From: GWA2-44-9 sp964429675
GTDB lineage: Bacteria; Patescibacteriota; Minisyncoccia; 2-02-FULL-40-12; GWA2-44-9
Direction: 5' to 3'
NCBI GenBank assembly: GCA_964429675.1
Contig: CAYSDF010000010.1
Location: forward strand, 1-21,750
DNA: 21,750 nucleotides
Position numbers and translations under genes: made by a program. Below the pieces are notes generated by a model. That model was not told where the DNA came from. It saw only the letters and a list, made by a program, of their open reading frames with translations, and did no database searches. Shown one piece after another: positions 21,587 to 21,750 of this stretch (position 1 is its first letter; every line of letters begins with the position of its first letter).

Positions 21587-21680
21587 CGCCTCCTATTGGT
21601 ATATTCGTAATCGTCAATAACTACTGATTCATCTTTCTTCATTTCACCTAAATGATGAAAATAAGAGTAGGGGTTTGGCT
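21561..21680. repeat. 120-bp long-stem palindromic element, copy 2
   Basis: Arms 21561-21587 and 21654-21680 pair over 27 bp with two mismatches, enclosing a 66-base loop homologous to copy 1 at 20038-20156. At the stem tip copy 1 has TAGC/GCTA and copy 2 CATC/GATG, so two base pairs changed on both sides. Confidence 0.8.
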
Positions 21681-21750
21681 GACGTAAGTGTATCAAAGCC
21701 AAAACACCCCAAGCTATTTTTATCCTTCCTGGAGTGGCATGGCAACGAAT
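21583..21750 (-). CDS. 3' end of a gene entering from the right edge
   Basis: The minus-strand frame is open from the window edge to a TGA at 21585-21583, giving 55 residues ending KKDESVVIDDYEYTNRRR. The palindromic element lies wholly inside its last 33 codons or so, so the C-terminus is element-encoded. The protein cannot be identified from this part. The frame could also be open by chance or start at the internal ATG (KKDESVV...), giving a 19-residue peptide. Confidence 0.45.
   Translation of the reverse strand: MRCHATPGRIKIAWGVLALIHLRQPNPYSYFHHLGEMKKDESVVIDDYEYTNRRR

Overview
The window looks like a metagenome-assembled scaffold from a small-genome, uncultivated bacterium, most likely of the Patescibacteria/CPR (Parcubacteria-like) group. 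This is inference. The support is a UvrC-like protein without a usable C-terminal helix-hairpin-helix and with in-frame repeat insertions, a bifunctional sugar-phosphate isomerase, a membrane-anchored SBP_bac_5 protein, RNase J, a tiny GIY-YIG protein, and many palindromic spacers (CCTGCC/GGCAGG, TCCGCC/TGGCGGA and CCTGAGCGTAGTCGAAGG types). A run of exactly 100 N (4341-4440) marks a scaffold gap.

Left part (1-9 kb), mostly minus strand. The order MoxR AAA+ ATPase, DUF58 protein, MxaA/BatD-like protein, vWA membrane protein, MxaK-like protein, vWA membrane protein matches the mxaR-S-A-C-K-L accessory genes of methanol dehydrogenase operons. A plus-strand quinoprotein dehydrogenase-like lipoprotein (5128-6720) sits in the middle of it. 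The likely biology is chaperone/vWA-assisted maturation or metallation of an exported quinoprotein, although that quinoprotein seems to lack two usual metal/cofactor ligands. A secreted cysteine-rich protein lies at the left edge. Transcription units have good sigma70-type promoters and intrinsic terminators. Two copies of a 150-bp multi-hairpin repeat each start at the T-tract of a terminator.

Middle (9-13.6 kb). A two-gene minus-strand operon encodes an ornithine aminotransferase-like enzyme and a trypsin-like lipoprotein protease. It diverges from uvrC across overlapping -35 elements, and the uvrC message looks leaderless. A metallo-beta-lactamase-fold hydrolase follows on the minus strand.

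Right part (13.7-20 kb), plus strand: a YvlD/holin-4-type membrane protein, SecG, an oligopeptide-type binding protein, a phosphoglucose/phosphomannose isomerase, a broken tRNA-Leu next to a GIY-YIG gene, an intact tRNA-Leu(CAG), and RNase J. Three of these genes are preceded by striking inverted-repeat leaders (hairpin, three-way junction, pseudoknot-type). A 34-codon membrane-peptide gene with its own Shine-Dalgarno and terminator lies on the minus strand at 17440-17544.

Right end (19.9-21.75 kb). Just past RNase J the last ten codons of the gene are echoed 100 bp downstream with only synonymous changes. Then come a 119-bp long-stem palindromic element, a GC-rich gene of foreign appearance, an orphan gene, a second copy (120 bp) of the palindromic element, and the 3' end of a gene running off the window. 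This end has the look of an accessory insertion at the RNase J 3' end.
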